From Melioribacter sp051488665 (GTDB lineage Bacteria; Bacteroidota; Ignavibacteria; Ignavibacteriales; Melioribacteraceae), in contig NZ_JBPSEG010000006.1 in assembly GCF_051488665.1 (NCBI RefSeq), positions 98,345 to 162,344 on the forward strand: DNA of 64,000 nucleotides. Direction: 5' to 3'. The position numbers were made by a program, and so were the translations under genes. Numbering within the stretch: position 1 is the first letter of the stretch; each line of letters opens with the position of its first letter. This document shows positions 1 to 9,151 of the stretch, piece after piece. The notes beneath the pieces are model-generated. The model did not search any database. It worked only from the letters and a program-made list of their open reading frames with translations, and was not told where the DNA came from.

Positions 1-1
1 T

Positions 2-1444
2 CCGAACTCGATTGACGAATATATTGCCTCGGGAGGATTCAAAGCGCTCGATAAAGCTCTCAGAATTCTCACGCCCGAAAAAGTAATCGAGGAAATAAAA
101 TCAAGCGGTTTGAGAGGAAGAGGGGGCGGAGGATTTCCGACAGGTATTAAATGGGAACTTGCGCATAAAAAGAATTCCGATACAAAATATATAATTTGTA
201 ACGCGGACGAAGGAGACCCCGGCGCTTTTATGGATCGTTCCGTGCTGGAAAGCGATCCCTACCGGCTTATCGAAGGCATGATTATCGGCGCTTATGCAAT
301 CGGAGCGTCATACGGATATATCTACTGCCGCGCCGAATATCCGCTCGCAATCGAAAGACTTGAAGACGCTATTCTAAAATGCAGAGAATACGGTCTTCTC
401 GGAAAAAATATACTCGACAGCGATTTCGACTTCGACCTCAAAATTAAAAAAGGAGCGGGCGCTTTCGTATGCGGCGAAGAAACCGCTCTGATTGCATCGA
501 TAGAAGGTAAAAGAGGAATGCCTCGTCCCAGACCGCCGTATCCCGCCGACAGCGGATTGTGGGGCAAACCCACTGTAATTAATAATGTGGAAACTTTTGC
601 CAATGTGCCTTCCATTGTTAATATGGGCTCTGCTTGGTTCGCATCCACCGGTACAAAAACCAGTAAAGGCACGAAAGTTTTTGCCTTGAGCGGAAAAGTT
701 GTAAACAGCGGTTTGGTAGAAGTTCCGATGGGAATTACTTTGCGCGAAGTGGTTTTCGATATCGGCGGGGGAATTCCTAACGATAAAAAGTTCAAAGCCG
801 TTCAAATAGGCGGACCTTCCGGCGGCTGTCTGCCGGATTCTGTTCTCGATACCGAAGTCGATTACGAATCTTTAAGAGAAGTCGGGGCTATGATGGGCTC
901 CGGCGGCTTTGTTGTTATGGACGAAGATACCTGTATGGTCGACGTGGCAAAATTCTTCCTTACATTCATTCAAAATGAATCGTGCGGCAAATGCGTCCCC
1001 TGCCGTGAAGGCACCAAAAGAATGCTCGAAATTATCGAAAGAATTCCCGTGCGATACGGTACAAACGGAGATAAAACCGAACAGCTTCAGCGTTTCAAAG
1101 GAATAATTCATCTTCAGAGACTCGCTAAGGTTATTCAGGATACTTCTCTTTGCGGACTGGGACAGAGCGCGCCAAATCCGGTATTATCGGGCTTGCGTTA
1201 TTTCAGAGACGAATACGAAGAACATCTCTTCGAAAGGAAGTGCGGCGCAAAAGTATGTAAGGAAATATTGACATACGAAATCGATCCCGACGCATGCAAC
1301 GGATGCGGTGTTTGTTTGCGTAAATGTTCCGCGGAAGCGATTATCGGCGAAAAGAAACAACCGCACCAGATTATTCAGGTAAAATGCACAAAATGCGGTA
1401 TGTGTTTCGAATCGTGCCGCTTTGACGCAATTCAAGTTAATTAA
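2..1444 (+). CDS. hydB: NADH-binding flavoprotein subunit of [FeFe] hydrogenase, module 1 (HydB/NuoF-like), 5' partial
   Basis: The frame is open to the window edge, so the N-terminus is missing; the TTG near base 110 lies inside the conserved core and is not the start. What remains matches the NuoF fold. The glycine-rich GRGGGGFPTG loop binds NADH, the GAGAFVCGEETAL segment belongs to the FMN site, and ESCGKCVPCREG plus a later CGLGQ supply a [4Fe-4S] cluster. The C-terminus adds two ferredoxin-type clusters (CNGCGVCLRKC and CTKCGMCFESC), as in HydB/HndC of multimeric hydrogenases. The protein should pass electrons between NAD(H) and the catalytic subunit encoded 18 bases downstream. Whether it bifurcates with ferredoxin is inferred from family only. 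A NuoE-like partner may lie upstream of the window. Confidence 0.93.
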   Translation, partial: PNSIDEYIASGGFKALDKALRILTPEKVIEEIKSSGLRGRGGGGFPTGIKWELAHKKNSDTKYIICNADEGDPGAFMDRSVLESDPYRLIEGMIIGAYAIGASYGYIYCRAEYPLAIERLEDAILKCREYGLLGKNILDSDFDFDLKIKKGAGAFVCGEETALIASIEGKRGMPRPRPPYPADSGLWGKPTVINNVETFANVPSIVNMGSAWFASTGTKTSKGTKVFALSGKVVNSGLVEVPMGITLREVVFDIGGGIPNDKKFKAVQIGGPSGGCLPDSVLDTEVDYESLREVGAMMGSGGFVVMDEDTCMVDVAKFFLTFIQNESCGKCVPCREGTKRMLEIIERIPVRYGTNGDKTEQLQRFKGIIHLQRLAKVIQDTSLCGLGQSAPNPVLSGLRYFRDEYEEHLFERKCGAKVCKEILTYEIDPDACNGCGVCLRKCSAEAIIGEKKQPHQIIQVKCTKCGMCFESCRFDAIQVN

Positions 1445-1462
1445 TTTCTAACGGAGATTAAT

Positions 1463-3193
1463 ATGATAGAATTAACAATAAACGATATAAAAGTAAAAGC
1501 CGAAGAAGGCATGACAATTCTCGAAGCCGCAAAATCAGTCGGCATTCATATCCCAACGTTATGTCATATGAAAGATCTATTTCCTACGGGCGCATGCAGA
1601 ATCTGCGTTGTTGAAGTCGAAGGTATGAGAAATCTTACTCCGAGCTGCGCTTATCCCGTTACCGAAGGAATGAAAGTGCAGACCAATTCGCCGAGAGTAA
1701 GAGTCGCCAGAAAAACCATTGTTGAGCTGTTGATTGAAAATCATCCGCAGGATTGCTTGATTTGCGTAAGAAACAAAAATTGCGAGCTTCAGGATTTATC
1801 CGAAAGATATAACGTACGCGAACATCGTTATGTAGGCGAAAAGAAAAATCACGCTATCGACATTTCGAGCCCTTCAATGGAACGGGACCCTGCAAAATGT
1901 ATACTTTGCGGAAGATGCGTAAGAACATGCAACGAAATTCAAAAAATCGGAGCCATTGATTTTACGAACCGCGGTTTCAAAAGCAACGTAACGACGCCTT
2001 TTAATAAAGGTCTAAACGTTAGCGATTGTATTCTTTGCGGGCAATGCATTCTGGTTTGTCCGACAGCCGCGCTTCGCGAAAGAAGCCATGCAAAAGAAGT
2101 CGTTAACGCATTGAACGACAAAAAGAAATTTACGGTCGTTCAGGTAGCTCCGGCTGTAAGAGCGACGCTGGGCGAAGAATATAATCTTCCGATCGGTACG
2201 AATGTAACAGGTAAAATAATTACCGGATTGCGACGACTCGGTTTCGATAAAGTTTTCGATACGAATTTCGGCGCCGACCTAACTATAATCGAAGAAGCGA
2301 CGGAACTCATAAATCGTCTTAGCAAAGGCGGCGTAACTCCGATGTTCACAAGCTGCTGCCCAGGATGGATTAAATTTGCAGAACAAAATTATCCGCACTT
2401 GCTCGAACATCTATCCACGTGCAAATCGCCTCATGAAATGGAAGGAGCTATAATCAAATCGTATTACGCTAAAAAGATGGGGCTTAATCCGGAAGACATA
2501 TTTGTCGTTTCGATAATGCCGTGTACGGTTAAAAAATTCGAGGCAAGCCGTCCTGAACTTTCGGAAGAAAAGATGCCCGACGTAGACGCTGTATTGACAA
2601 CAAGAGAATTGGTCAGACTCTTCAAAGTAGCAGGCATCGATTTTAACGATTTACCGGACGACGAATTTGACAATCCTTTGGGAGAATCGACCGGGGCTGC
2701 AGCGATATTCGGCACAAGCGGCGGCGTTATGGAAGCCGCTTTGAGAACCGCGTATTTCAAACTTTCCGGCAAGGAACTGGAAAACGTCGACTTGACAAAT
2801 GTACGAGGTTTCGACGGCGTAAAAGAATTTTCCGTCGATATTAACGGAACGACGGTCAACGTTGCGGTCGTTAACGGTATCGGCAACGTAAGAGGTATAT
2901 TGGAACAAATAGAAAAAGGCGAATCAAAATATCATTTTATCGAAGTAATGGCGTGCCCGGGCGGTTGTATAAACGGAGGCGGACAGCCGATTCATCAAAA
3001 ACCAGAAAAAGTTCAAAAACGCGCTCGAGCCCTCTATGAAATCGACGCTAAGATGAAAAACAGAAAATCGCACGAAAACGAATCGCTCAAGAAGCTTTAT
3101 AACGAATTCTTGGGAGAGCCGAACGGTCATCTGTCGCACGAGTTGCTCCATACTACTTACGTAAACAGAAAAAAAATATTAGAAGAATTATGA
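1463..3193 (+). CDS. hydA: [FeFe] hydrogenase catalytic subunit, module 1 (HydA)
   Basis: This 576-residue protein has the full layout of an NADH-linked HydA. An N-terminal [2Fe-2S] domain uses C34, C45, C48 and C62. A His-Cys3 cluster uses H94, C98, C101 and C107. A 2x[4Fe-4S] ferredoxin domain follows (CILCGRCVRTC and CILCGQCILVC), then the H-cluster domain. All three H-cluster signatures are canonical: TSCCPGW (C298, C299), MPCTVKKFE and MACPGGCINGGGQP. The small-subunit-like tail at the C-terminus is fused, as usual. The start is ATG with an upstream CGGAGA. It catalyses reversible H2 oxidation/proton reduction, probably in the cytoplasm since no signal peptide is visible. It lies between the NuoF-like gene and the sensory HydS-like gene in one operon. 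Confidence 0.96.
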   Translation: MIELTINDIKVKAEEGMTILEAAKSVGIHIPTLCHMKDLFPTGACRICVVEVEGMRNLTPSCAYPVTEGMKVQTNSPRVRVARKTIVELLIENHPQDCLICVRNKNCELQDLSERYNVREHRYVGEKKNHAIDISSPSMERDPAKCILCGRCVRTCNEIQKIGAIDFTNRGFKSNVTTPFNKGLNVSDCILCGQCILVCPTAALRERSHAKEVVNALNDKKKFTVVQVAPAVRATLGEEYNLPIGTNVTGKIITGLRRLGFDKVFDTNFGADLTIIEEATELINRLSKGGVTPMFTSCCPGWIKFAEQNYPHLLEHLSTCKSPHEMEGAIIKSYYAKKMGLNPEDIFVVSIMPCTVKKFEASRPELSEEKMPDVDAVLTTRELVRLFKVAGIDFNDLPDDEFDNPLGESTGAAAIFGTSGGVMEAALRTAYFKLSGKELENVDLTNVRGFDGVKEFSVDINGTTVNVAVVNGIGNVRGILEQIEKGESKYHFIEVMACPGGCINGGGQPIHQKPEKVQKRARALYEIDAKMKNRKSHENESLKKLYNEFLGEPNGHLSHELLHTTYVNRKKILEEL

Positions 3194-3197
3194 TTTG

Positions 3198-5180
3198 ATG
3201 GGAATTGTTTCGACCATAGGACAAAGATGCAAAAGATGTTATTCCTGCATCAGGGAATGTCCCGCCCGCGCAATACGAGTATTAAACGGGCAGGCGGTCG
3301 TTATTGAAGAACGATGCATTGCTTGCGGACACTGCGTTAAAGTTTGTTCTCAAAACGCCAAGCAGGTGCTCGACGATGTGGGAATAGTTATGAATGAATT
3401 ACTGCCTTCGTACGAAGTTTATGCAATAGTAGCGCCGTCTTTTCCGGCTTCGTTTCCCGGAGTCGAAAAACAATTTATTACCGCGCTTAAAAAACTCGGA
3501 TTCAAACACGTAAGCGAAGCGGCTTTCGGAGCGGATCTTATCAGCGACCGGTACAAATCTTTCATCGAAAACAATTCCGGCAAAACGATAATCAGTTCGC
3601 CTTGTCCGGCAATCTACAACTGGATCACGAAATATTTTGTTGAAATTTCCGGTAACCTTGCTGCTGTTGTTTCGCCGATGATTGCAATGGGAAGATTCCT
3701 TAAGAAAAATTACGGCGACCATATTAAAGTTGTTTTTATCGGTCCGTGCATTGCAAAGAAAAGCGAATACCTCGATCCGGAAGTTGACGATGCAATCGAC
3801 GCCGTTCTTACATTCAAGGAAATCAAACAGATATTCGAACAAAAAGAAATTGACCTTAATTCGCTCGACGCGTCGTCTTTCGATCCTCCGCACGCGTATA
3901 TGGGAAAAGCTTATCCGTTGACGGGCGGACTACTGAAAACTACCGACACTCACGGGGACATTCTGGAAAAGGAAATCATTGTTGTAGAAGGGAAAGATAA
4001 AGTGGAAGAAATACTGAACGAAATCGCAGACAAAAAGATTAAATCGAAGTTCGTCGACATTCTGTTTTGCGAAGGCTGCATAAACGGTCCCGCAGTCGAT
4101 TCCGAATTGAACTACTATTCCCGCCGCGAAAAAGTAATTTCTTTTATCGAGTCGGACATCAATTCTTTCGATAAAAAAGTATGGCAAAGCGCTTTGTACA
4201 ACAATCGGGATATTGACCTGTCGAGAAATTTTACGATTAGAAATCAGCGGAGACCAACCCCGCCGGAAGAAACAATAAAATCTATACTTGCAAAATCGAA
4301 TAAATTCTCCAAGTCGGACGAATTAAACTGCGGCGCTTGCGGATATCCCACATGCAGGGAATACGCTATTGCCATCGCAAAAGGACTGGCGGAAGAAGAT
4401 ATGTGCCTGCCTTATTTAATCGATAAACTGGAACAGGCAAATAAAGAAATCAGAGAAACGCAGGAACAACTTGCAAACGCGGAAAAGTTAGCCTCAATCG
4501 GTCAACTTGCAGCCGGAGTCGCTCATGAACTCAATAACCCGCTCGGTTCTATTTTAATTTATGCGTCGATGTTAAAGAAAAAAATCGAAAGAATCGGCGG
4601 CGATAAACAAAACATAGAAGACTTAAAACTTATTATCGAAGAGACGGAAAGATGCAAAAACATAGTTTCAAACCTTTTGAATTTTGCCCGGCAGGGACGC
4701 CTTTGCCTTGACGAAATCGAAATAAAATCGATAATCGACTCGATATTCAAACTGATTAAAATACGCGCAGAGTTCAGTGATATCAATCTGAATATCGACG
4801 ACAGAGCCGGCGGAGTCAAAATTCAGGGAGACCGCGATCAGCTCAAACAGGCTTTTATGAATATTATTATTAACGCCTGCGAAGCAATGGAAAATTCCAA
4901 GAATAAAATTCTTTCCGTTATTATTAATGAATCGGACAATAAAATAAAAGTAGTAATTCGCGATACGGGATGCGGAATAAAGCCGGAGTATATCAATAAA
5001 ATTTTTACGCCGTTCTTTACCACAAAAAAAATGGGAAAGGGAACGGGACTCGGGCTGGCAATTACATACGGAATCATAAAGATGCACCGCGGTGATATTA
5101 CGGTCAAAAGCAAACCGGACGAAGGCTCGGAATTTGAAATCACTTTGCCAATTAAACAAAATTATATGATACTGAATTAA
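3198..5180 (+). CDS. Sensory [FeFe]-hydrogenase-like histidine kinase (HydS-like)
   Basis: The domains in order are two ferredoxin clusters (about residues 10-60), an H-cluster-type domain (about 70-300), a four-Cys Fe-S domain (CGACGYPTC then C, about 372-400), a short coiled coil and a histidine kinase. The phospho-acceptor is H443 (VAHELNNPLGS) and the ATPase has DTGCGI and GKGTGLGLA. The H-cluster motifs are altered: SSPCPAI at 133-139 instead of TSCCPxW, GPCIAKKSE around C184, and CEGCINGP with C291 and C294 instead of CxGGC. Such proteins are thought to sense H2 or redox state rather than turn over H2. The ATG at 3198 was chosen over the TTG just before it. The gene begins 4 bases after hydA and is followed by receiver genes. 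Sensing and signalling are inferred. Confidence 0.9.
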   Translation: MGIVSTIGQRCKRCYSCIRECPARAIRVLNGQAVVIEERCIACGHCVKVCSQNAKQVLDDVGIVMNELLPSYEVYAIVAPSFPASFPGVEKQFITALKKLGFKHVSEAAFGADLISDRYKSFIENNSGKTIISSPCPAIYNWITKYFVEISGNLAAVVSPMIAMGRFLKKNYGDHIKVVFIGPCIAKKSEYLDPEVDDAIDAVLTFKEIKQIFEQKEIDLNSLDASSFDPPHAYMGKAYPLTGGLLKTTDTHGDILEKEIIVVEGKDKVEEILNEIADKKIKSKFVDILFCEGCINGPAVDSELNYYSRREKVISFIESDINSFDKKVWQSALYNNRDIDLSRNFTIRNQRRPTPPEETIKSILAKSNKFSKSDELNCGACGYPTCREYAIAIAKGLAEEDMCLPYLIDKLEQANKEIRETQEQLANAEKLASIGQLAAGVAHELNNPLGSILIYASMLKKKIERIGGDKQNIEDLKLIIEETERCKNIVSNLLNFARQGRLCLDEIEIKSIIDSIFKLIKIRAEFSDINLNIDDRAGGVKIQGDRDQLKQAFMNIIINACEAMENSKNKILSVIINESDNKIKVVIRDTGCGIKPEYINKIFTPFFTTKKMGKGTGLGLAITYGIIKMHRGDITVKSKPDEGSEFEITLPIKQNYMILN

Positions 5181-5196
5181 AAAGGATGGTGTTAAA

Positions 5197-5580
5197 ATGG
5201 AGATCAAAAAAATTCTGTTGGTCGATGACGATATCGATTTACTCGAACAGAACAAAGTATTATTGGAATCCAGAGGATATAAAGTAGTTACAGCCGAAAA
5301 CGGAGCAAAAGGCTGGGAAGTTTTTCAAAAAGAAAATCCCGACGCAGCCATTATCGACTTGATAATGGAAGAGATGGATTCGGGTTTTATACTTTGCCAC
5401 AGAATCAAAAAGAGCAATCCCGGTGTGCCGGTTTTCATTGTTACTTCGGCGCCTTATACAACCGGTTTTAAATTCAGCGCCTCGACAAACGAGGAAAAAG
5501 AATGGCTGAAATGCGACGGGATTCTGAATAAACCGATTGTGTTAGAAGAATTGGTTGCGAAACTTAAGAATATGCGATAA
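5197..5580 (+). CDS. Stand-alone response-regulator receiver protein
   Basis: This 127-residue protein is a single receiver domain. It shows the acidic pair VDDD near the N-terminus, a phospho-acceptor Asp in IIDLIMEEMDSGF, a switch Ser/Thr in VTSAP and the lysine in ILNKP. It has no output domain. Between strand 4 and the lysine it carries a longer loop than a CheY-type receiver (residues about 85-105, with FSASTNEEKEW). It follows the HydS-like kinase by 16 bases with an AAAGGATG ribosome site, so it is a likely phosphorylation target of that kinase. The pairing is inferred from position only. A similar atypical receiver lies at 7088-7468. Confidence 0.88.
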   Translation: MEIKKILLVDDDIDLLEQNKVLLESRGYKVVTAENGAKGWEVFQKENPDAAIIDLIMEEMDSGFILCHRIKKSNPGVPVFIVTSAPYTTGFKFSASTNEEKEWLKCDGILNKPIVLEELVAKLKNMR

Positions 5581-5592
5581 ATAAATCGTTTA

Positions 5593-7071
5593 ATGGATGA
5601 AAAATCCAAAATATTAATTATTGACGACGAAAACGGATTACGCTTGGGAACGGAACGTCTTCTTGAAGAAGAAGGCTATATTGTGGAATCCGCTTCGAAC
5701 GGAGAAGAAGGTATTCGGTTAGGCAAATCGAAGGAATTCGATATTGCCATTATCGATCTTAAAATGCCTGATGTGGACGGATTGACTGTTCTCAAAGAAA
5801 TTAAATCCGTCCATCCGAATACGATCTGTTTTATAGCGACCGCATTTGCCAGCTACGACACTGCCATCGAATCGACGCGTCTGGGCGCATTCGGTTATAT
5901 ACCCAAACCGTTCACTCCCGAAGAGCTTATTTATCAAATTGAACAGGGAGTCAATCAACGCAAATTAATACTTGAATCGGAAAGACTGAAAAAAGAGCGC
6001 GAAGAAAATTTGCTCGAGCTGGCAAACGAAAAGTCGCGTCTCAACGCAATAATTAAATCGATTAACGACGGCATTCTTGTTATTAATAAAAATGCGGAAC
6101 TCGTTTATTATAATTATGCCGCTCTCAAATTTCTTGATCTAGCCGATATCGAAATCGGCAGCAAAATATTAAATATACTTCCCGAAAAAGTAGTAAAGAC
6201 AATAAATAAATTATTCGATTCGGAAACCTTCCATGTAAAAAGCTATTCTCACCAGATAGAACTCAAACCTGACAACGAACTAATTGTGGAGTTCTCTACG
6301 ACGCCCATTCCGAACTCGGACGGCAGTATTGCGGGCGTCGTTCTGATTATGAGCAATATCACCGAATATAAAAAAATCGAATTGTTGAAATCGCAGTTCG
6401 TGTCGATGGTAGCTCACGAGTTGAAAGCTCCGCTTGCCGCGGTTCAGGGGTATCTGAATATTCTAATCGACAAATCGATACAGCTTCCGCCGGAAAAAAA
6501 GGAAGACTACATAAAGCGTTCCATTACGCGTCTCAAAGGCTTAACCGATCTTGTTAACGACCTGCTTGATATTTCCAGAATCGAATTAAATACGAAACAA
6601 AGGGAAATTGAGCAAATCGATCTCCGCGAGATAATCGAGAACTCAATACAGTTTTTTGAACTCGACATCAAGAAAAAGAACATTTCGATAGAAACGCATC
6701 TCGAAGAAAATCTCCCCGCAATAAACGCCGATTACAACGAAATCACTCGCGTTGTGACAAACCTTCTGAGCAACGCAATCAAGTACAATCGTATAAACGG
6801 CAATATTTATATAGATCTCTACAAATCCCATAATTACCTTATTCTAAAAATCGGCGATACCGGCATCGGATTGAAACCGGAAGAGAAAACAAAACTCTTC
6901 AATGAATTTTACAGAGCCAAAAATGAAATGACACGCGAGATAAGCGGCACCGGGTTGGGATTAAGTATCGTCAAAAAAATTGTCGACTCTTATCACGGTA
7001 AAATTGAAGTGGAGTCCGAATTCGGCAAAGGGACTACATTTATTATCAATTTACCTATAAACATAAAATAA
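5593..7071 (+). CDS. Hybrid receiver-PAS-histidine kinase
   Basis: The 492-residue protein starts with a receiver domain (about 1-120; IIDDE, phospho-Asp in IIDLKMPDVDG, lysine in IPKPF). A linker helix and a PAS domain (about 145-255) come next. The kinase core has the phospho-acceptor His in VAHELKAPLAAV, the N box NLLSNAIKYN, and ATP-lid motifs GDTGIGL and SGTGLGLSIV. No membrane segment is seen, so it is cytoplasmic. The receiver at the N-terminus suggests that it takes phosphate or allosteric input from the upstream HydS-like kinase and then acts as a second kinase. It lies 12 bases after the previous receiver gene in the same operon. The ligand of the PAS domain is unknown. Confidence 0.9.
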   Translation: MDEKSKILIIDDENGLRLGTERLLEEEGYIVESASNGEEGIRLGKSKEFDIAIIDLKMPDVDGLTVLKEIKSVHPNTICFIATAFASYDTAIESTRLGAFGYIPKPFTPEELIYQIEQGVNQRKLILESERLKKEREENLLELANEKSRLNAIIKSINDGILVINKNAELVYYNYAALKFLDLADIEIGSKILNILPEKVVKTINKLFDSETFHVKSYSHQIELKPDNELIVEFSTTPIPNSDGSIAGVVLIMSNITEYKKIELLKSQFVSMVAHELKAPLAAVQGYLNILIDKSIQLPPEKKEDYIKRSITRLKGLTDLVNDLLDISRIELNTKQREIEQIDLREIIENSIQFFELDIKKKNISIETHLEENLPAINADYNEITRVVTNLLSNAIKYNRINGNIYIDLYKSHNYLILKIGDTGIGLKPEEKTKLFNEFYRAKNEMTREISGTGLGLSIVKKIVDSYHGKIEVESEFGKGTTFIINLPINIK

Positions 7072-7087
7072 CTAACAGGAGTGACAT

Positions 7088-7468
7088 ATGGCTCTAATTG
7101 CAATCATCGATGATGATCCGGACATCCTCGACAGCAGTTCTATTGTGCTCAAATCGAAAGGGCATAACATCGTGACTGCCAATAATCCTCACGACGGTTA
7201 TAAAATCGTCGTAGAACAGAAACCCGATTTAATTATTCTCGACGTTATGATGGATGAGCCGGACGACGGATTTTATCTGGCTCAAAAATTCCGGAAAGAA
7301 GGTATTACTACTCCCATCTTAATGTATTCTTCAGTCTCAAAAGCCACAGGTATGGAATACGACAAAAGCGAATTGGTGCCGGTAGACGACTTTGTTGAAA
7401 AACCGATTTCGCCCGAGGAATTAATTAACAAAGTCAATAATCTGCTGAAAGCAAAGGAGGTGAAGTAA
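7088..7468 (+). CDS. Stand-alone response-regulator receiver protein
   Basis: This 126-residue single receiver domain has IDDDPD at the N-terminus, the phospho-acceptor Asp in IILDVMMDEPDDGF, a Ser pair in MYSSV and the conserved lysine in VEKPI. There is no DNA-binding or enzymatic output. The D-x-M-M plus D-x-G-F pattern after the phospho-Asp and the long loop before the lysine resemble the receiver at 5197-5580, so the two may be paralogues. It is the last signalling gene before the hydrogenase subunits and is spaced one base from the NuoE-like gene. A local regulatory role on the hydrogenase or in a phosphorelay is inferred. Confidence 0.88.
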   Translation: MALIAIIDDDPDILDSSSIVLKSKGHNIVTANNPHDGYKIVVEQKPDLIILDVMMDEPDDGFYLAQKFRKEGITTPILMYSSVSKATGMEYDKSELVPVDDFVEKPISPEELINKVNNLLKAKEVK

Positions 7469-7469
7469 T

Positions 7470-7943
7470 ATGCTCGTATTAGAAAAAAATGCAATGACCG
7501 AAGAAATTGAACAACTGGTCGAAAAATACGGTCGTTCCAGGTCTTCTTTGCTTCCGATTCTTCAGGATATTCAAAGGAAGCATAAATATATTCCCGACTT
7601 TGCTCAACAGGAAGTGGCGCGTTTGCTCGATATTCATCCGGTTGAAGTCTACAGTGTAATCACTTTCTATTCTTTTCTCAGTACCACGCCGAAGGGTAAA
7701 TATATCGTAAAGCTTTGTCAAACAATAGCATGCGACATGCAGGGCAAAGAATCGGTGGCTAAAGCAATCGAAAGGGAACTCGGCATTAAATTCGGTCAAA
7801 CTACAAAGGACAATAAATTTACTCTCGAGTATGCAAATTGCGTAGGTATGTGCGATCAGGGTCCCGCCATGATTATTAACGAAAGAGTATATACGAAATT
7901 GACGCCCGAAAAAGCCGTCCAAATTCTAAGCGAATTAAAGTGA
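7470..7943 (+). CDS. hydC: NuoE-like [2Fe-2S] subunit of [FeFe] hydrogenase, module 2 (HydC)
   Basis: The 157-residue protein matches the thioredoxin-fold NuoE/HydC family. A helical N-terminal half (RSSLLPILQDIQ, HPVEVYSVITFY) is followed by the [2Fe-2S] ligands CQTIAC and CVGMC in the typical C-x4-C and C-x3-C spacing. The subunit relays electrons to or from the NuoF-like subunit encoded 8 bases downstream. It is the only NuoE-like gene in view; it could serve both hydrogenase modules unless another lies upstream of the window. An AAAGGAGG-like ribosome site ends in the previous gene, so translation is likely coupled. Confidence 0.94.
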   Translation: MLVLEKNAMTEEIEQLVEKYGRSRSSLLPILQDIQRKHKYIPDFAQQEVARLLDIHPVEVYSVITFYSFLSTTPKGKYIVKLCQTIACDMQGKESVAKAIERELGIKFGQTTKDNKFTLEYANCVGMCDQGPAMIINERVYTKLTPEKAVQILSELK

Positions 7944-7951
7944 GGTGAGCT

Positions 7952-9151
7952 ATGGAGAAAAAAGAAAGAAAAGGCATCGTACTCTTTTCCGAGTACAAAA
8001 GGGGAGAGGCAATTAAAAAAGCGCTCGAAAAATCGCGCGAAGACATTCTATTCGAACTCAGAGAATCGAAACTAAAAGGCAGGGGCGGAGCGGGATTCCC
8101 GACGGCTACCAAATGGAATATGGTGGCTGCGGCTAAATCGGATAAAAAATATATCATCTGCAATGCCGACGAAGGCGAACCCGGCACTTTCAAAGACAGA
8201 GTCCTTTTGCTCGAATATCCCGAGTTAGTATTTGACGGGATGGTTATTGCAGGTTATACGATCGGCGCTTCGGAAGGCATTGTTTATCTGCGCGGGGAGT
8301 ACGAATATATGTTAAAGTCTTTAAACGATTATCTGGAGGCTATGAGAAAAGATAATTTGCTCGGCAAAAATATTGCCGGCAAAAAAGGTTTCGATTTCGA
8401 TATCACTATTCGTCTCGGATCGGGAGCCTATGTTTGCGGCGAAGAAACTGCGTTGATAGAGTCGCTCGAAGGCAACCGGGGCGAAGCCAGAAACCGCCCG
8501 CCTTATCCGGTTAACACGGGTTACATGGGCAAACCGACGGTCGTAAATAACGTAGAAACTCTTGCATCCGTACCCCATATTGTTCTGAAAGGAGGAGAAT
8601 GGTTTAAGAAATACGGAACAGACAAATCAACCGGTTCGAAACTCTTTTCGGTTTCGGGAGACTGCGAACGCCCCGGAGTTTACGAACTTCAATGGGGAAC
8701 GACAATCAATGAATTGCTGGAAATTGTAGGAGCAAAGGATGCAAAAGCCGTTCAGGTAGGCGGAGCTTCGGGAATTTGCATACCAAAATCGCAATTCGAC
8801 CGCAGCCTCGCATATGAAGACGCGGCAACGGGCGGGTCGATTATGATATTCGGCGAAGGGAGAAATATGCTGCATGTATTGAAAAACTTTATGGAATTCT
8901 TCGTCGAAGAATCGTGCGGTCAGTGCACGCCCTGTCGTATCGGCAATACGAAATTGTTGGAAGGTATCGAAATGATAGAAAAAGGCGAATATACTTTTAG
9001 CTATGTCAATAAATTAAAAGAATTAGGACAAACAATGAAAGTGGCTTCTAAATGCGGTCTCGGTCAATCGAGTCCTAACGCATTCATATCGATACTGGAA
9101 AATTTCAAAGAAGAAATCTTTAACGGAAACGGAGGTCGAAATGGAAAATAA
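7952..9151 (+). CDS. hydB: NADH-binding flavoprotein subunit of [FeFe] hydrogenase, module 2 (HydB/NuoF-like)
   Basis: This 399-residue protein has the NuoF core: GRGGAGFPTATKW for NADH, GSGAYVCGEETAL at the FMN site, and the [4Fe-4S] ligands ESCGQCTPC plus CGLGQ near the end. Unlike the module 1 subunit it has no C-terminal ferredoxin domain and no N-terminal thioredoxin-like domain. It is therefore the short form seen when NuoE is a separate gene. It should oxidise or reduce NAD(H) and exchange electrons with the NuoE-like and catalytic subunits. Its end overlaps the next gene by 11 bases, which implies coupled translation. Confidence 0.95.
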   Translation: MEKKERKGIVLFSEYKRGEAIKKALEKSREDILFELRESKLKGRGGAGFPTATKWNMVAAAKSDKKYIICNADEGEPGTFKDRVLLLEYPELVFDGMVIAGYTIGASEGIVYLRGEYEYMLKSLNDYLEAMRKDNLLGKNIAGKKGFDFDITIRLGSGAYVCGEETALIESLEGNRGEARNRPPYPVNTGYMGKPTVVNNVETLASVPHIVLKGGEWFKKYGTDKSTGSKLFSVSGDCERPGVYELQWGTTINELLEIVGAKDAKAVQVGGASGICIPKSQFDRSLAYEDAATGGSIMIFGEGRNMLHVLKNFMEFFVEESCGQCTPCRIGNTKLLEGIEMIEKGEYTFSYVNKLKELGQTMKVASKCGLGQSSPNAFISILENFKEEIFNGNGGRNGK

